The notes beneath the pieces were generated by a model. It saw only the letters and a list, made by a program, of their open reading frames with translations, made no database searches and had not been told where the DNA came from. DNA of 64,000 bases from Aptenodytes patagonicus. Its lineage: Eukaryota; Chordata; Aves; Sphenisciformes; Spheniscidae. The DNA is taken from the NCBI RefSeq assembly GCF_965638725.1, contig NC_134960.1, positions 1,924,501 through 1,988,500 of the forward strand, given 5' to 3'. The translations under genes were made by a program, and so were the position numbers. Below, piece after piece: positions 1 to 33,500 of the stretch. Each line of letters opens with the position of its first letter. Positions within the stretch are counted from its first letter, which is position 1.

Positions 1-3000
1 TCTGCAGAGATGTCTATAATATGACTTTCCTTTTACTTCTTAATTTCTGTTTCATAAATTCAGACCTTCTTCGGGATACTTCTGAAGCTTGAAAATGTCA
101 CTGAGCATTTTTTCCCTATTGGGGAAATGCTTTGCACCATTTGTGTAGGACCAAGCAAGTGTTGCGTTTACCTCCATCTAGCAAAGTAAGGGAGGCTGGC
201 TGGTAAATGCCAAGAAATTTAAATGTACTTTTCTGAATAAACTGAATATTCCTCATAATTTTGAAGTCCATTAATAGTTCTAGTAGATATTACATTTTCA
301 ATTAAAAAAAAATTAAAACAGTTTTAAAATCAGATGTTTTGCTAAAGAAATTTTCAGATCACTTGTTCTGGAAGATCCTCTTCCTAACCTCCCATGTACT
401 TAATAACTACTGACGTGTTTAAGCTATTAATTCTAGAGAGAAATCAGTCGCTCTTTGCTGCTTTTGACAGCACAGGGAGCGTTTTCAGGAGACCTGCTTG
501 AGCTGACACCTCTGAGGAAGGAGTTCTCTTGCTCTCGGCTGCTTGCTCCCTCCCCTGAGGCCGGATCTGGCGGCCCCGGCTGCAGGGTTTCAAGGCAAAC
601 TGGCACTGGTGATTGTTTGCCTTGAAATACAGCTCTGCAATCTGCAGTATCTTGGAAGCTGATGGGTAGGCAGGGTGGAGATAGGCAGGGTAGATAGCTG
701 CGGGTAGCAACTTTAGCAAGTGCAGTTCAGCTTGCGATAGCTGACTCATTCAAGGATTCATGTTTTGCTTCCTGTATCTACTGATTGCCAGTAAAAGATT
801 TAACTCGACAATATAATTTTTCTCCAGACTCAACATATCTCTGAAATGGATTGGGGTACTCCACCCCTAATTTGGCATAAGTTGAGAGTGAAGAAATTAT
901 GCTGTTCGTCTTTTAAAAGCTACCTTTATAATAACGAAGACTACACTTTTTCTGACCAGACTGCTGTTCTAGAGCACCACTTGCTGCTATCAATGTCCTG
1001 TTTGATCCAAATTGCTTCCCAAAACGGAACAGTTCAGCGAAGTATTTTAAGAAGATTTTCTCACTGAGGTCTCTAATGTAGTCTGTCTAAACAGATTGTC
1101 TCATGTGAATGCTTTGACATCACCTTCTTTTGGCCAGAGGTTCCAGGTCCCGTGTTGTAAGTGCGCGTCCACAAAACTCCTGCAGACTGGCGCGAAGTTT
1201 AGCGGCTCAGGTTCTCGTGCTGGCTAAATATCCCAGGGCCATGGGCAGTCCTGTTGTCATCGCCCTCTGCGTTGCGTGTTCCTTCTCACTGCGTCTTGCT
1301 TGCTTCTCTCCAGGGAGCTGAAAATGCAGAACATACTATACAGTTTTCAGCTTTACTTTTGAAGGCATATCTAGAAATAAATCGTCATCTATTTTCTTAA
1401 CATTAGATCAATATTAATCTTGCATATATTACTTTTAGTCAGGGTTTATTTGCTGTGTTACATAAAACTGTGGACTTGGAAATAATTCTTACCTTTTATT
1501 GTAAAGAAAGATATTCCACACCTTTCCTCATCAACAAAGGTACTTACTCTACTGCTTTGAATACTTATTCCTGAAGCTTTGGGGCGGTGTTTTCCCTTCA
1601 CACACTTCTGAGCACACTTGATTGCGGGATTGCTAGAACTGCTTGTTTCTGCGTTTCTCTGGTATTTGACTCGGTTTGGGAAGAAAGAAGGTGTGCAGAA
1701 ATACATGTATGTCTCTGAGACACAGAGGGAAACTACATGAGATTGCAGAGTCTTGTTGATGTTTGAACAAAAAAGGTAGGTTGTGGGTTTTTGAACCCAT
1801 CAACCTGGACTGTGTTTCTTCACCTAGTTTGCAAAAAATTCCATTTATGGCTGCTCTGAGTCTTTTGACTTTTTGCCACCTTTTTTATTTTGTGGCTGCA
1901 CATCTTAGCCATGGAACTTTGTCAAATTCTCTCTCCGCATCCAAAGCCTATAATTTCCTCTGCCTTCTCCCCTCTGTCATTCTTGGCAGCAGGATCTTTG
2001 CAGAATTCCAGCGAGTTAGCAAGCCGTAGGCTTGTGCAGTCTGGACCCAGAGCAGAATTCAGAAAACAAAACAAAACAGTGGCTTACTTTAATCAAGCGG
2101 TACTGTTCGAGGAAAGCTCGTTCTCTTTAATACTGTGCTCAATTTATTTACAAGTAATATGCTGCAGTGTTTCACAGCATTCCTCTCGTGTGCAGAAGTT
2201 TGGTATGTTTTGCTTGCCTGCGCATGTAAAATTAAGTGCGCTTTGGTGGACCAGTCGATTTTATTTGTAAGACTGTTGGGATAAGATGGTTTTCCCTGTG
2301 TGCAGATAGCGAGTAGCTTGAAGGGATGCAAACTCCCGACCGGGGCCTCTCTGCATTGCTATAAATATATGTAATAATTATCAGGAAGTCTTTGAATCAG
2401 ATGATAAGACTTCATGAAAATAGGTCAGGGAAAGTTTTATGGATGCTATGAAAAAAATGTAGATTCCTGAGTCTTGATAAAAAATGTTATCCAATGACCT
2501 AACTAACACTCTATAATTTTATCCTATATAACTTTTTTTTAAGCCATGGGCTCGCAGTCAAAAATTCCAAAAATACTGACATGTTTGTAAAATATATTAA
2601 AAAACCCAGCTGTTTGTTAGAAAGTGGAAGTTTTTCGTTTTGAAGCAACATGAGAGGATTGGCCGTTTTTGTACCTGCATACCTGTGCAGTGACCTGGAG
2701 GCATCTCTCAAGAGGCGGATTCTGTCTCCAGGTTTGTTCAGCGTCTGCCCGGTGCTGGAGGTACCGAGAAGGCCAGCGGTGGGGTCCCTTGATCCGCTGT
2801 AATACAGAAACTTCCTTCTGAGAAATAAAAATATCTGACCTGAGATTTCAAAAGTTAGATGGAAATGGGTCCCATTCACCACAGCCGGGACTACAGCCAA
2901 GCTGGTAACCTAGAAATGAGAATTCGGTACCCGACTGCCGTTCTAGCCAGCTGGCGAGTGTTCTTCTCTCCGCAGTTTTTGTGTTCGAGTGCAAGCTGCG

Positions 3001-5111
3001 ATTTTGTTTCCTGCTTAAGTGTCTTCACTATCTAACCTCAGCAGTTTATTATACTTTGGTTGAAAGGGTTTCCTTCCTTTAAGTTGTTTTTAATTTCTTC
3101 TTTCTGAAGTAGACCTTTAGAACATACTGCTGTAAATAACTTGGGAGTTGAAAGTATAGCTTTTTTTTTTTTTTAATCTCTGAGCTTCTTAAAGAAGTAT
3201 GTATTTAAAGATAAAATAGATGGCAGGAGAGTTGGAAAAATTTACACATTTAAACATAACACCTCGTTAAAGTGCACTTAACTGAAAGAACTATGCACTA
3301 TGCCTTAGAAGTAGGAAGTTGACTGAAGTGAGCAATTAGGCAGGTGCTTTCTGCAGAATTGGTGGTACGTGTATTGGCAAGAACGGGTGCCAGTTCCTCA
3401 TCTCGTGCTCACCCCAGCGCAGTTGCTCTGTAGATGTGGTGTTTGATTACTGTGTGGTCTTTACTTCTTCTTTGACGTACAGTTTGTCAACACGTCTAAG
3501 CTGACAGTGGAAAAAGGCAATCGGGGAATCACGCTTGCACTCCTCGTACCTATGTAAAAGAGAAAAATTAGTTTTTATTTTGAAGGAAGTGTAGCTGTTG
3601 CTTTCTGTTGAAGTCACAAGGCTTCTCTCCAACTTCATCTTCGCTTTGAACTTTAAACATAGGTTAATTTTATTTTTATTGTCCATTCCTTTCTTTCAAT
3701 TAGTAAAGATTAGAGGCATTTGAAACACCTTACAAGGGAAGTTCCCTATCAAGTTCCCTATCAACAAAATACTTATTCAATGCGTTATTGTAACTGCTTT
3801 CACTTTTGAAATAAAAAGTTAAGGGAAATTAGAAATATCTAAGTGTGCTTTTCTGTGTAAAGCTTTTGTGTGTTTAAAAAATTAAATTCTGTAAATTGTG
3901 TTTGTAACTGCTGCATGTCACTGACCTGGCTGTTTGGGAAAACTGGTTCACAGGTATGCTAAAAAAACTGGAATTCATTGTTGAATTGTAGTTCTGGTTT
4001 GCCTTTGCCAGAGCATTTAAGTAAAATGTGTGTATATAACTTTATGAATTGAGTAAAGTATTTTCAATTTTTATTTACGGGGCCAGCATTTGTCCTCATT
4101 TTAAAATGAGGTCAGGAAGGTCCTATTTTAAAATGGCACTGTAGCCTAGAAATAGGTTTTCAGAAACTCGGTAGCCTCTGCATATTTGTTTGTTAAAACA
4201 GTATTTTAGGGTTTCAAAACAATTTATAATCTGCTGCGTCTTGGGAGTCAGAATTGGGTTTTCTGAATGGGAATACTGAAGATCATACAAGTGCTAAAAT
4301 TTGCAAGGCTTCATCTTTCACAGTTAGATTTATAGGTAACAGATTCATTATATATCAAAGGAAGTTACTTGTCACTTTTTATTGGCTTTTGTACAAGTGA
4401 CTTGTCCGATTACACGGAGATCTGGCCTTTGGCGGGGAGGAACGATGTGTTGGTCAGCTGTGCCTGGCTGCATTTACCAGGGGCTCGCCTGGAGCCGCTG
4501 CGAGAAGGGGTTTTTGGGCAGAGCGTGCAGAGCTGTTCAGACTCTAAGTTTCATTGTCTCTTGGGCTCCTTTGTAGCTGAGATGTTGTTGTTGTTGATAG
4601 GTTGTTACTATACTCATTGCTTGTCCACCGCGATGCTGTATGTGTCTGAAAAAGAAAAATGCAGAGAAAAGAATTTGAATGAAAATACATAAAACTAGCA
4701 ACAAAGCTTTTCCGTGTGTAAGAAAGAAAGAAAAACATACTGAATGGTTCCTCTCCATGCTAAACATACACGAAGATGGGATTTGTGGAAGTTACATAGG
4801 GATTTTGGAGCTTCAGCTCTCACGTAGTACAACTGCACGTGGCCCTTCTTAAAACCAAGCAAGTGGGAGAGCTGAGCTAAGGAAGAGGAGGGTGAAGCAC
4901 TCCTTCCCTGTGCTGGCTGTGCCGTTAGGGCTGGTGAGAGGAGTTGGGGCCCAGCTAAAGAATCGCTCTTTCTGTTTTGTTGTTAGTTTTTTTCCTTTTT
5001 TAGAGGTTAGGCGCCATCCTTTAAGTAGAAAGAATATCTTGCTTACAGCGTGGTTTTTGATACGTTAAGATTCCCAGTGAAAAAAACACTTGTGATCTTT
5101 TATTCCCTTAG
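1..5111 (+). other. AFF4: AFF4 intron (partial)
   Basis: This sequence precedes the first AFF4 exon in the window and is AT-rich. I see no coding exon in it on either strand. It holds a T-run near 3162-3175, an 18-bp palindrome at 4094-4111 and a short hairpin at 588-627. The large upstream AFF4 exon (about residues 40-350) must lie further left. Confidence 0.8.
588..627. repeat. 13-bp perfect inverted repeat with 14-nt loop
   Basis: TTTCAAGGCAAAC at 588-600 is exactly complementary to GTTTGCCTTGAAA at 615-627. Imperfect pairing extends a little on both sides (GGCTGCAGG with TACAGCTC). It lies in an AFF4 intron within a locally GC-rich patch. The loop contains TGGCACTGGT, shared with miR-183 by chance or otherwise, but the stem does not match that miRNA. 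Confidence 0.5.
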
Positions 5112-24605
<19,494 letters not shown>

Positions 24606-27600
24606 TATTTTGAACTGAAGGAATGGAAAATCGAACACGTTTTTCTCGCTGCCTCTGATTTATCTCCACAACACTGTGTCATGTCGATAAGGAAGACTGC
24701 CATAACACATTGCTTAGTTGACACTAAGAGCAAGGAATGCTTTCACATGTCTCCCATCCTCATTTGTGTTTTGTGTTTTAACCCCAAATCATCTGGTTAA
24801 TGGACTTCTTCAGTATTCCCGTTTTAAGTTATTTAAATATTTTAAAATTTGCTACATATAAAGGTGTAGTTTTGCTGATCTATCACGGATAGATCATTGG
24901 AATTCCAGTCATAATACATAAATAGTCCGTTTAAATCCTATTTATTTTAATTTTTTTAATTTTAATTTTGAAAAGCCCAGTTTTGGGCAGTTTTTAGCTA
25001 TTTCTTCCCTAAATTTACCCTTTCGAGTACTTAGCAGAAATTAAACATAGACACTTTATTTAAGTACTTTGTGAGCTTTGTTACTCTGTAATGTCTTGTG
25101 GTGGTAGAGCCTGTAAAAGGAACTAGGGTTGATAGGTTCTAACGTGTAGGGACACCATACTTTTCACGCCTAATGCCTATGAGTCAACTAATAAATGACA
25201 ACTACAGATTTATTATTGCAGAATTTGTACTAAATAGAAAAGTTCCAGATATTCTTCTACGTATTAAGATACTTCATTTAAATGAATTATAAAGAAATTT
25301 ATATGGAAAAGTATTTAGCTGGATCTGACTTGGATTGTTTTCAAGGCAGTTTCAAAACATCGATTAACACTATAACAATCACAAAACATTACAGCAATTT
25401 GCATTTAATGTGATATCGAAGTAATGGTGTAGGAATGAACGTCAGTCTGGTAGGTGCGATGCATACAGGAAAGGTTTCTGAAATGGACAATCTTGTGCTT
25501 TTTTGTATCTCTTCATTTAAAATACATTTTGTTTCCTTGCTTTGTCATTTTTTGACACTTAGAGAATTGGTGAACTTTGTGGTTAAAAAACCAACAGCAG
25601 TTAAGTTCCTACCAGAACTGTCATTTGCATCTTTTCCATTGACTGAGAAACCAGGAATCTTAAGTAGAAATTGAGGTCCATTTTTTCCTTTTAGGGTCTG
25701 ATAGGTAACGGACACTACAGGATGACAGTGCAACAGCCATCGTGGGGTGGGAGCACACCTGCTATTACAGGGAAATTATCCGACTGTTTTGATGCAGAAT
25801 GGATTTAAAACTTGTATTTACCCCGTGTTAATGAAGGTCCCGTTAATGTTTGATGGAGCATAATACTCACTTGCAAGGGAGCGACTTGGTGCAACAGAAA
25901 TGGTTCACGGAGTTGCAACTGACTGCTCCCAAAAAGTGTAAACCAAAGTACCTTTCCGCATAAGGTGCTTGTCTGAGTAAAAGGTTTCAAATGCTACTGC
26001 TTTCAGTATTGCTTAGTGCCCCTAACATGTCTGGTGTGCCTTATGCCTTACTTTTAGATGAAGATTTTATGAACTGTTTACAAGATGTTTTACAGCAGGA
26101 CCAGGTATACTGTATGCAGTGGTCTTCTGCAGTACTTTGGTAAAATTCCATTTCCTTTTTAAAAGTACTCGTGTCTGTCACACAAACTGACTTCTCATTG
26201 TGGTGGTCTCCTTTTGAAGAGTCAAACTCTGAATCCTTTGGAGTGAGATTGTGGAATGCTGCTTTGTTTTCTCTCCCATTTAACCCTTTATTCTGTACCA
26301 GATATGAACGTGCATGTTCAGGAAAACTATTGCACTAAACCTTTTGTGTAGTTGTAGTTAAGTGCCAAAATCATGGCAACCTCGAGAGAAGGAATAGAAT
26401 TCTACGCTACTTAGTACTGCAGTATGTCCTATGGGCTTTAAGAGTTTAGAAGTTTTGCAAATTAGTAACCTACTAAAAGGTAGCTGCATATTCGTAGAGC
26501 TTCCTTTGCGTTCCAGCGTGTTTTGTACTTCCAGAAAAGCTTTGCTACGTACGACTCGATACATGGGTAACAGACCTGTGACTTTTTCCACGATAGCTGA
26601 ATTGAGTCTTCAGGTCTGTTGGAGCATCCTTTTTATTGAATCACTGTGCAAGGTCACGTTTCTGTTAGCGTTTGCTGTTCGAGACAGAACTCTGTACCCT
26701 CAAACTCCACATCTTGGTTAATGGGACACTGTCAACTATTTTTCCTTTAATACTCTAAAGTGCCTAGCACACTTTTGACGCTATATAAAAATTACCTTCG
26801 TAGAAGTTGCATTCATAGTTTATTTTTTGTGTAGTGCTGCACTAGCCAGCATGGCTGTTTTTTGGCTTGCTCCTTTGTGCACAGTTACCATTACTGTTAG
26901 CAGGAATGGTCTCATCTCTGGGAATTTTTTTTCCTTAACTAGAGTCCCACAAATACCTTTTGGTGTCGCGCTACATTGGTCTCTTAAAAAAAAAAAAAGT
27001 ATCGCTTACCCCTAGATCAGTGGATCTTAAAAAATTGGCTTCAAATGACCAGAAGACTTTTTACATCGTGTCAAAATGTGGACCTGAACTGGTTGAAAGT
27101 GTCCCACCTAGACAGTATACTTCGTAGTAAAATATCCTCTGGAGTGCTGTCCCAGGTCTTCTTGTCTGTACGGGAGATAGGCAGCGGTCTTGTTAATTGA
27201 AAAGAAACGCCGTGCGCATCTGTGGCTATCTCAAACAGGTAAATTGAAACTTTGCGATTCCAGAAGCATATCTCAATTTGGGATTTACCACTGTTTCCGA
27301 GAGAAAAGTTACGTACCTTGTCAGATGTCATAGCTAAAAAAAATGCAACTACGTAATAGACTTCCATCCCTCGTGTCAAAGTGCAGGCGAACGGTCTAAA
27401 CCTGTCCTTCCGTACCTCTACACAACAGCAGTGGAAACGCATGTCGCTTCAGTACTAATGCAAGTCGCACTAGTGACTAACGATGAGGGAATCCCTAACT
27501 CCTGGCTTCCTAAATGATTCCCGAGATGGTTGTATATTAAATACATATCAGCGCCGTAATTTTAATTCCCTCACTGAACGCGGTCCCAGTTGGTGAACCT

Positions 27601-29870
27601 TAAAAATGGCTTAATCAGACTAGGCTTGCTCAGATATCGATATTATTTGAATTTGCTGTCAAACTTGCAGGTTCCTAGGTGATAAGGTGCAACCATTTAT
27701 AATTATAAACAGATCTTCAGGACACCAGAGTAAAACAGCCCGAGACGTTTATTTTGATTTGAAACTATTAGCCATAAAGCAGAGCATATGGACGGCTCTT
27801 CTTGGCTTTCGATGGCAGTATGCAATTTGTATTGTATGTGTCTTTTAATATATATGTATATATATATGAACTCAGTCTGTCCAAAGTATATGTTATACTT
27901 GTTTTTAGATTATGGTGCAACTGACTATATTGATATATTATTTATTGAGTGCTGAATCACCATCTTATTGGTGATAAATCTTGCATATTACACAGGAGTG
28001 CAATGTATATTCCTTTAGATTGCTGAGGCTTGATTGCTGTGATAACAAAAAAATGCCCTGAAATGTATTTATGAATGGCCCCAACATACGGAGAGTCAGT
28101 ACTTTATGGAAATAATGTAGCGCTTGCCTGGGGCAAGTAAAATAAAGCCGTAGGCAGAAAATTATGTAGTTTGCCAAAATGGAAAGAGAGACTACCTTTG
28201 CTGTATGTAATATTTCATTTACCTAACAGATATTTGCTGTCACTGCAGTGTTTATACTAAGGCAGATACAAAAGGGCCTGAGCAAGTCAAGTTTGAATTA
28301 CCCATTGGGGAGTAAACGACTTCCAAATTCTTAGGTTTCTGACAAATACTTTGGTCAGGGTTTAAATTACTCCATCTGATGAATCAGTGTTACGGAAAAC
28401 CCCGTGTTTCCAAGCAACAAAGTTAATGCTAGACATCTCTAGGTCTAAAGAGCAGCCAAAGCTTTTGCTGGCCGACTCAGACAAATCCAGAGCTATTCCA
28501 GGAGACAAATTTCCGAAGTAGGGAAGTTACGTAAACTCGGAACAATCAGGGAGCCGTGATGTACGTCCAGCTCCGTTACTTGTCGAGGAATCGGTCTCTG
28601 CTGCCGTGATGCCATTTGACAGCAGCAGCGCTGGGGCAGGGGGAGGTGGGGAGGGAAGGGTCAGCTGTACAGTCAACAGATTCTTCTCTCGATAGGAGCG
28701 TGGCAGAGCAGCAGCTCTGGTCTGTGCTGGGTCAGCCCTTCCCACAGCGTTGGCTCTCTGCTCTCTGCCAGTACGCAGCCGAGTCTCACTCGAATACGCT
28801 ATGCGGAGCAATTTGGAATGCCGTGGTACAGCACGGAGCTTGTGTAGGCTAGCTTTATGTAAATGCTTCACCTGTTTTAATTTCATCTGGAAGCTTCATG
28901 GAAGTGTATCCGTTCCTGTTGTAACTCTCCACGGGCGCTAACGGAGCCGATACGGGCAAATTGGAATGCGGTGTTCCCGGTCTTCAGTTTTTATATGCAA
29001 CCCTGACAGTTGATGTAGTTGGGCGCACGCTACTTCTGCAGCACTTGGTTTTGGCCGCACTGGCATTACACACCTGAAAACTCAACTCTAAGGACCAGGC
29101 GTGACTTTTGCAAGCACAGTTCCTGACATTTGTATCTGGTCGCCCTTTTAAATTGTTTTAAGGAATTTTGTATATGGAGGATAAAGTGCTTATATATTTA
29201 TTAAAAATCCTTTATCTTATTTGAAATTATTATTTGGTGAAGAAGGGTTTTTCTTTTGGGGGAGGGCTTGTGGGTGGGGGAAGGTAACTTTTAACCTGTC
29301 ACTTATAAATGAAGCCCTTGTTAATCATACGGAAAGGTACTGTTAGTAACTAATGGGATGTCTCTGTTTTATGCTTTGTACATGACAAGTCCATGTGTTA
29401 CATTTTGTTTCTATCAAAATATTTAGGCATCTGTCTTCAACCAAAACCTAAAAAAAAAAAACAAACTGTGATTTTTATTTGTTGCAATACATTTGAAATT
29501 TCAAAGGGTACTTTGGGGCTCAAAATTAGGATTTCTAAGTCAGTATGTGCATTTCACGTAATAAAGCTGTTAATGGTGAGCAAAGTATTATATACTAACT
29601 AGATTTTTTCCACATCTGTATAGTATATTCTATGTATTTTGTGGTATTGAGATTATAGAAAGTTTAGTGTCTGAAACATGCGTTTAATGTGTATTTTTAA
29701 ACAAATTTATGGCAATTAAAATATTTGGAGAAAAGGGTATCACATTTCAATTTGTAAAGATCTTTTTAACTACTGTGTCATTAAAATGCTTTGTACAATG
29801 CAAAACTGTAACTGGAGAAACTAAGTTTAATAAATATCAAATAGATTTTCTGTATTAAACTTCAAAACCA
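24606..29870 (+). other. AFF4: AFF4 3'UTR (about 5.2 kb)
   Basis: This AT-rich sequence has no convincing ORF. It runs from the AFF4 stop to the last polyadenylation signal before LEAP2. Its length fits the long AFF4 3'UTR known in mammals. Possible proximal signals AATAAA occur at 25190-25195 and 28141-28146. A TA repeat lies near 27847-27870. The exact cleavage site is inferred. Confidence 0.75.
29829..29834 (+). terminator. AFF4: AFF4 distal polyadenylation signal AATAAA
   Basis: Canonical AATAAA in GTTTAATAAATATC, followed about 35-45 bp later by a GT-rich stretch (CACTGTGCTCGTATCTGTTG). It is the last canonical signal on this strand before LEAP2, which is transcribed toward it. Confidence 0.65.
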
Positions 29871-29879
29871 CTGTGCTCG

Positions 29880-30560
29880 TATCTGTTGCCTGGGCTTTCT
29901 CCTCCCTGGTATTGCGTTTCTAAGCAGAGTTTGCTTTCTTGGTCCTAGTGCTCTGTGTGTAAGAAAAGGCAAAGAGCGTTCAGTATTTGTGTCCTAGACT
30001 TGTTGATGTGCGTCTAAGCGAAAGTGGCTTTGTTTCTCTCAGCCCTCCAAGTTCACGTGCATCTGATCAAAACTGGATTTTGATCAATTTATTTTAAACT
30101 AGTAGATACTTCAGTGGCAACAGTCAGTCTAGGACATTTGTTTACGTGAATTTGATTGGAAGTAATTAAAAGGAAATACTTTTCCTTCCAGTTGTCACTG
30201 GATATATTTAGGGTGTTGAAAATGCTATCGGTAGTACCAGTTTGTTTGCTCCCTCTTTCTAACAGGCCTTTATCTGAAGTACTGATAAGAGTTCAGCTGC
30301 TGAGACTGAAATGAGATGGAAGCGTGATGATCTACTTTGTGTACTTGCCAGGTTGAAGGATAAATGTCTAAAGTGCAGTTTGAAATAAGCACTCCTGCGT
30401 GAAACGCCTGATGTGCACTCACCGTACACTTTGCTCACCAGATACAAGGAAAGCCAAGGTGGTTTGCTGAATGTAAATTTTTAATTCACGCCTTAAAAAA
30501 AAAAAAAAAAAAAACCAAAACCCGAACCATTACAAAAAACCAAAATGAACACGAGATGCA
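29880..30560. other. Convergent AFF4/LEAP2 intergenic gap
   Basis: About 0.7 kb separates the poly(A) signals of AFF4 (+) and LEAP2 (-). Apart from an A-run near 30494-30513 I see no gene or repeat I can name. Confidence 0.6.
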
Positions 30561-30567
30561 GAGTCCT

Positions 30568-30573
30568 TTTATT
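30568..30573 (-). terminator. LEAP2: LEAP2 polyadenylation signal
   Basis: AATAAA on the - strand, about 230 bp past the LEAP2 stop codon. It is the first canonical signal downstream of the coding region. Confidence 0.6.
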
Positions 30574-30801
30574 GAGCTTGGCCAGAGAGGCATCCTGAAG
30601 CGTGTGCTGCAGAGGTACAGCCTCGGTTAGGGGATGCTCTCAAGCTCTTTGACGTCCTTTTAGCAGTTCAGATGACAGAAACATTAAATCCGCTTATTGC
30701 TCGATTCACTGTCCTAGCTTTTGAACGGTCAATAAATATTTCACAAGTAGAGTGGAGCATTGTCAGCAGTAACAGCGATGGGTGTTCTTCGTCGTGACAG
30801 G

Positions 30802-32455
30802 TCACTCCGAGGCTGTTCTGAGGAAGCAGCGGTTCTTCCTGGAAAACAGAAAACATCATCAGGCACCGGCAGCTCGGACTGCCAGCTGCGCAGGGCTCAG
30901 ACACACATCCTCAGATGCGTCCTTAGCAGCGTTCCTCTTACCCAACCGTTACAACAGTGCTCGTATTCGGCTCATGTAGCCGTGCACATGGTGGTCACCT
31001 CTTTAACTCTGTTCAGTTCGTCTTGATTCACTTTATGTTCTTTGCTTTGCGTAACAACTCCAAAATGCACGTTACCCAGGGCTATATGGGCAGGCTGCGG
31101 TGTAGAAATTGCACACAACAGAAATCCCCTTCTGTCTACACCTTCCTGTAGCTGCTGTTCGAGTTCACCTGTGTTACTCGGTAGAACCAAATGATGCATT
31201 TCAAATGCATGCAGAACAGCAGCCTGACTACCCTGTCCTATTGTACCCATTTTCTGCTATATGCAAATATATTCTACCCTGTCTCTGTTTGCTTTCTGGT
31301 ATGTGTACGGGAGGCGCCACACAAAATCAGCTTTCAGTCACTACGTGGTAATTTTAACTAATCAATTTAACTATATGTAGTTGGACGATTTGCTCGTGTC
31401 TAGCGTCGATGAGAACTAAATGGCTTTTGATATTTTAGTTGTCTTTTAAACTATGAGCTTAAGTAATCACCTTAAAGTGATTAATTTAGGGTAAGGTACT
31501 GCTTTTAATTAATATATGCTTTAAAGTAAACAGTACAGGCTTTAAGAAGGATTGATTTTAAGCTGTCTAGAATCCTCTGTTCTTTTCTGAAAAGACAGGT
31601 TATTTGGGGTTGCAATGAAAGGACTAACGCTTGTAATCAAGGGCGCTTGGACTCTGCTCTGTTTGCATTGCTTACAAAAGAGGACTAAATCTATTGCCCC
31701 ATCCCCATTCCCAGTATCTTTTTTATGCACAGAATTAACTCCATACCTCGTTTGGGTGAGAATGAGCGAGAATTTCCTCTACATAATATAATATTGTGTC
31801 GCTGAGCCTGAACATTGGTCAGGATTAGTTACCTGCACAGCATTGTAATGCATTCACTGTTATCCCTGCACGAGGCTCCAATGGGTCTCAGTGAGACTCC
31901 TCTCCAGAAAGGTGTCATCCGCCTCTGCCTCGCGAGCCCAGGCTGCCGGGGGTGCAAGGAAGCACAGCGTGTCTGAAACAGAGTTGTAGTGCGACTGTCA
32001 GGAACGCGCAGCAACTGTGGGCGCTTGGTCATTCTGATGCTGAGGTCAATAGTCTTCAGTGAGGAACTTGAAATCTTTCTCGTTTTCAGATCATAGCATG
32101 CTCTGTTAAAGTATAATTGCTTGTAGCCTAACCCCAAAGAAGTAAGATGTATAAAAATTAACTATGTTTTTAAATCTTCGTGGGAGGGGAGGCAGGATTA
32201 CTTTTGCTAAGTTATGTCTCAGAGTAACCCAGTATTCACTAGGCAGTTACTCTACTTTTTTATGACGTTGAATCCTCTAAAAGAGCTCTACTGTCACCTC
32301 TAACTCCTGCCAGTTACTCTTATTCATGCAAATCATAACAGCTTTTATTAACTACCTGACCATTTGAATTAGCACTTTAAATAGTTATCTCTATTTACCT
32401 GGCTGAGCAGCAGCGAGCAGAGCAAAAAGACCACCATCGTTTTCCAACAGTGCAT
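30802..32455 (-). CDS. LEAP2: LEAP2, liver-expressed antimicrobial peptide 2 / ghrelin receptor antagonist
   Basis: LEAP2 is a secreted peptide of liver and gut. It is antimicrobial in vitro and an endogenous antagonist and inverse agonist of the ghrelin receptor. Exons on the - strand: 32455-32399, 31972-31833 and 30838-30802, all with AG/GT borders. The sum is 234 nt, giving 77 residues, the human length. Exon 1 encodes the signal peptide [19 protein letters not shown]. Exon 2 carries the propeptide, a furin site RQRR, and the start of the 40-residue mature peptide, [17 protein letters not shown]. The N-terminal MTPFW needed for receptor binding is intact. Exon 3 ends [11 protein letters not shown]. 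All four cysteines of the two disulfides are present, and I see no lesion. Confidence 0.96.
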
Positions 32456-32550
32456 CTTCGCAGTATGAGCTGTCACTTCGACCGTAGGACCAGCCTCGGG
32501 GGGAGGAGGTAGGAAGAGTCCCAGATAGAACTTCCCAAGCTTCAGCTAGA

Positions 32551-32558
32551 TTTTTATA
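32551..32558 (-). promoter_or_regulatory. LEAP2: LEAP2 TATA box
   Basis: On the - strand the sequence reads TATAAAAA, 96 bp upstream of the LEAP2 ATG. A start of transcription about 30 bp downstream would leave a 5'UTR of roughly 65 nt. This is inferred from position and consensus. Confidence 0.5.
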
Positions 32559-32559
32559 G

Positions 32560-33297
32560 ACTTCATTCTCTTATCGTTGCATCAGCTGTCAGTCATTACA
32601 GGAACAAAGTTCATTTCGGAGCAAGAGGGAATTACTAAGTTAGCATCTGCTGAAGTGATCTGGTTCAAGGCCTGTCTGTCTGGCTAATGATTTACTCTCC
32701 TTCCACTTGTACTTTGTCTGGTCAGGTTACCAGTTGTGCCAACTGTTCCTTTTTTTAAAACCTACCAAAGTGTTACCAGAACGCCACAGTGTAGTTGCAA
32801 GCAAAAGGGTGGTTGGCGCAAAGTATTATGGTAAAGATCAAAAGCCATAACCTTATTTAACTTCTGTGACAGTCACAGAGTGTGCAGCTTTGAGTTTGTC
32901 AGCTGGGGTAAGTATTGTCTTACCGAGCTTATTTGGAGCAGAGAATCCTGCTTTTGATTCTGCTTCTCATTCTTGGTACGTGAAAGAATCATGAGGAAGT
33001 TACTTAACCTTCCTTTCCACGCACACGGTACTCAAAAAGTAGATGTAATACTTTTCAGATGGTTTTGGAATGTAAGAAGTATGTTACGCATGATAAATAA
33101 TAGACCCCTTCTTCCAAGGATCCTAACGCGTAGTCAAAGATGATAATCTCCGGACAGCTAATCCCAAAGGTGGAGGAGGCTGCCGCAAGGGTTTTCTGGA
33201 GCCGAGTTGCTCCATGTGGCAAGACTGGTTTCTTTAGATGAGCCGTCCCTGCTACAGTCTGCCTCTGTACCTCACAGTCGAACTCTGCATTAGTCTC
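32560..33297. other. LEAP2 upstream region
   Basis: Lies between the LEAP2 promoter and the last exon of the unidentified gene to its right. I see no additional ORF, RNA gene or repeat here. It probably contains LEAP2 regulatory DNA and the 3' end of the neighbouring gene. Confidence 0.5.
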
Positions 33298-33500
33298 CTA
33301 AAAGGTGCCGACAACTCCCGCTGACGTGGGTGGGCAGTTTGTAATTAAGAGGAACCTTAATTTTTTTCCGTTGTGAAATGAGATTGCAACAGCCTAGAGA
33401 AAAGAACGTTTAAGAGCTACCTGTCACCTCCCCTCTTCTCTATAATCCTCTCAGTTTACAAATGTTGGGACAAGTGGGAGAAGCGTGTGTCTAAGGTTAC

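Noticed and set aside
30668-30904. 78-codon - strand frame overlapping LEAP2 exon 3
   Set aside because: It is in another frame from LEAP2, whose exon 3 is fixed by phase and by the [11 protein letters not shown] ending.
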